Shown piece by piece: positions 63,015 through 64,000 of a DNA stretch of 64,000 bases. The notes under the pieces are model-generated. The model was given only the letters and a program-made list of their open reading frames with translations. It was not told where the DNA came from and did not search any database. Each line of letters opens with the position of its first letter. The first letter of the stretch is position 1. The position numbers and the translations under genes are program-made. The DNA comes from JABDMH01 sp965223025 (lineage in GTDB: Bacteria > Bacteroidota > Bacteroidia > Chitinophagales > Saprospiraceae), in NCBI GenBank assembly GCA_965223025.1, contig CBDCVP010000022.1, positions 2,285,085 through 2,349,084 of the forward strand. Direction: 5' to 3'.

Positions 63015-63505
63015 GATTTTTGATCTTGGATTTTTTTAAGTATGCTACTGGTGGAATGCCCCTCCTCAAAGGAAATGGTATGTACTTTGCCACCCCAGGC
63101 AGTGACCTCTTTGGCACCGATGATCTGGTCTGGCTCGTAGTCACCTCCCTTGACTAAGACATCGGGTCTGAGCTGCAAAATCGGATCGATGGGTGTGTCA
63201 TCGTCAAACATGAGGACCAAATCAACCATCTGCATGGCAGCCATTTTCAGTAATCTAGTCTGCTCGTCTAATATGGGTCGGTCATCTCCTTTTAGACGAG
63301 AGATGGATGCATCGCCATTGACTCCTACTATCAGCTTATCACCCAATGTTTTAGCCTGACAAAGGTACTTGACATGACCTAGATGTATGAGGTCAAAACA
63401 GCCATTGGTCCATACGATCACTTGGCCGTCTGCCTTCCATCTTGTGACCTGCTCACTCGCTTGTGAAAGTGTTTTGATTTTAGAAAGTATGGCGTCCAGC
63501 ATCAT
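63008..63505 (-). CDS. rfaE2: D-glycero-beta-D-manno-heptose 1-phosphate adenylyltransferase
   Basis: RfaE2 activates heptose-1-phosphate with ATP to ADP-heptose for lipopolysaccharide core synthesis. The 165-residue protein is the stand-alone nucleotidyltransferase domain with TNGCFDLIHLGH (33-44, the HxGH motif), VGVNGDASI, and KGGDY near the C-terminus; E. coli HldE joins this domain to a kinase. Its stop overlaps the Nif3 start by 7 nt, and its start overlaps the stop of the YbhN-like gene by 4 nt. Confidence 0.94.
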   Translation of the reverse strand: MMLDAILSKIKTLSQASEQVTRWKADGQVIVWTNGCFDLIHLGHVKYLCQAKTLGDKLIVGVNGDASISRLKGDDRPILDEQTRLLKMAAMQMVDLVLMFDDDTPIDPILQLRPDVLVKGGDYEPDQIIGAKEVTAWGGKVHTISFEEGHSTSSILKKIQDQKSC

Positions 63506-64000
63506 GCTCTAAGGGGCTTGTAAGTCTTGTTGTATATGGGAAGATGCAGTAAAGCGATCAGGCCGAAGAGCACATTGCCAAAGATATTGATGGTAAAGAA
63601 AAGGATCATGGCAAATGAAAAGGCATCGTTTAGTCCAATACCGTACAATACCAGGGCTGCGATGACCAAAGCATGATAACTACCCATACCTCCGGGGGTG
63701 GGTATGATGATGCCCAAGCTGCCAAAAACAAAAACCAGGAGTCCCGCTAAAGGACCCAGATCGGCCGTAGGACCAAAAGACTTAAAACAAAGATAGGTCA
63801 TCAGGTAGTACATCAACCAGATCGCCACAGTATTGGCTAGTAACAATGGTAAGTTGTCAACTTTTCGGATGGAACTCAAACCATCTATAAAACCGGTGAT
63901 CATACCACGGAGTTTGCCATAGATGGCCGATGCCATTATCGCCTTCCGGTAAATCAGGGCGATCAATAATACCGTGATGGTGGCAGGCAGGGCGATCAAA
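63502..64000 (-). CDS. Lysylphosphatidylglycerol synthase-like flippase-domain membrane protein (5' part missing)
   Basis: Only the C-terminal 165 residues lie inside the window; the reading frame is open to the right edge. It has four or more transmembrane helices and the loop GSLGIIIPTPGGMGSYHAL, which is typical of the UPF0104/YbhN and LPG_synthase_TM family (PF03706). Members transport or flip lipids; the exact function is unknown. It is upstream of rfaE2 with a 4-nt overlap. Confidence 0.85.
   Translation of the reverse strand, partial: LIALPATITVLLIALIYRKAIMASAIYGKLRGMITGFIDGLSSIRKVDNLPLLLANTVAIWLMYYLMTYLCFKSFGPTADLGPLAGLLVFVFGSLGIIIPTPGGMGSYHALVIAALVLYGIGLNDAFSFAMILFFTINIFGNVLFGLIALLHLPIYNKTYKPLRA

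Noticed and set aside
1..64000. tRNA or rRNA genes, CRISPR arrays, insertion sequences, prophage or defence islands
   Set aside because: I looked for cloverleaf-like segments, regular repeats, transposase or integrase motifs and known defence domains, and saw none; all larger genes have ordinary core functions.

Overview
The window is bacterial chromosome from a member of the Bacteroidota, most likely a Saprospiraceae-like lineage (inference). The evidence is: a TonB-dependent receptor with a carboxypeptidase-regulatory-like N-terminus, a GLPGLI protein, DUF4837, DUF5606 and TIGR02757 proteins, a fused alpha/beta 2-oxoacid dehydrogenase E1, a GH3-beta-lactamase fusion, and about fifteen copies of the Bacteroidota -7 promoter box TAnnTTTG placed just upstream of genes. 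Shine-Dalgarno sequences are scarce, as is usual for the phylum. No rRNA, tRNA, CRISPR array, insertion sequence or prophage was found. The region is core chromosome, about 93% coding, in many short operons on both strands.

Layout. 1-4861: a TonB receptor (cut by the window edge) and a GLPGLI protein, divergent from an OmpR-type two-component system, with three phased direct repeats between them. 4904-8732: small conserved proteins, an MscS channel and trhO. 8818-17677: a co-directional run of a TMTC-like TPR membrane protein, a GH3-beta-lactamase fusion, a LolC/E-type permease, a small conserved protein, two cyclophilin lipoproteins and polyphosphate glucokinase; the first three genes overlap by 4 nt. 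17875-21385: a TPR protein and an ECF sigma factor module. 21695-27576: a PlsC-like acyltransferase, ligA, a D-Ala-D-Ala dipeptidase lipoprotein, a MoxR ATPase and a DUF4837 lipoprotein. 27682-33543: htpG and ileS, divergent, separated by about 700 bp that hold a candidate terminator-bounded small RNA with a sigma-54-like promoter. 33703-35665: crcB, a WecA/TagO-type transferase and a small lipoprotein. 35854-39308: uppS and bamA. 39455-50542: GT2, DUF5606, fused E1, recO, a GH3-type acyl-acid ligase, a CPBP protease, uvrA and mqnC, all on the minus strand. 50735-57685: an esterase-bicupin fusion, then rimP-nusA-infB behind a leader hairpin that looks like an attenuator, then a TIGR02757 protein. 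57690-64000: VOC, DUF1080, TPR, zinc-ribbon, Nif3-like, rfaE2 and YbhN-like genes on the minus strand.

How the genes work together. Much of the window serves the cell envelope: uppS (undecaprenyl carrier), the WecA/TagO transferase, rfaE2 (heptose activation), NagZ-like GH3 and VanX-like dipeptidase (peptidoglycan turnover), BamA (outer-membrane assembly), a LolC/E-type permease and a TonB receptor. A second group handles information processing: ligA, uvrA, recO, ileS, trhO, rimP-nusA-infB. mqnC points to menaquinone synthesis by the futalosine route.

The observations most worth following are regulatory: (i) three AGGTTAA repeats at 21- and 10-bp spacing between the two-component operon and the GLPGLI/TonB operon; (ii) the candidate small RNA between htpG and ileS; (iii) a promoter-proximal intrinsic terminator in front of rimP-nusA-infB; (iv) promoter boxes only 4-7 nt from start codons, which predict leaderless or nearly leaderless mRNAs. 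Apart from these and a few unusual domain fusions, I see no clear new multi-gene system.
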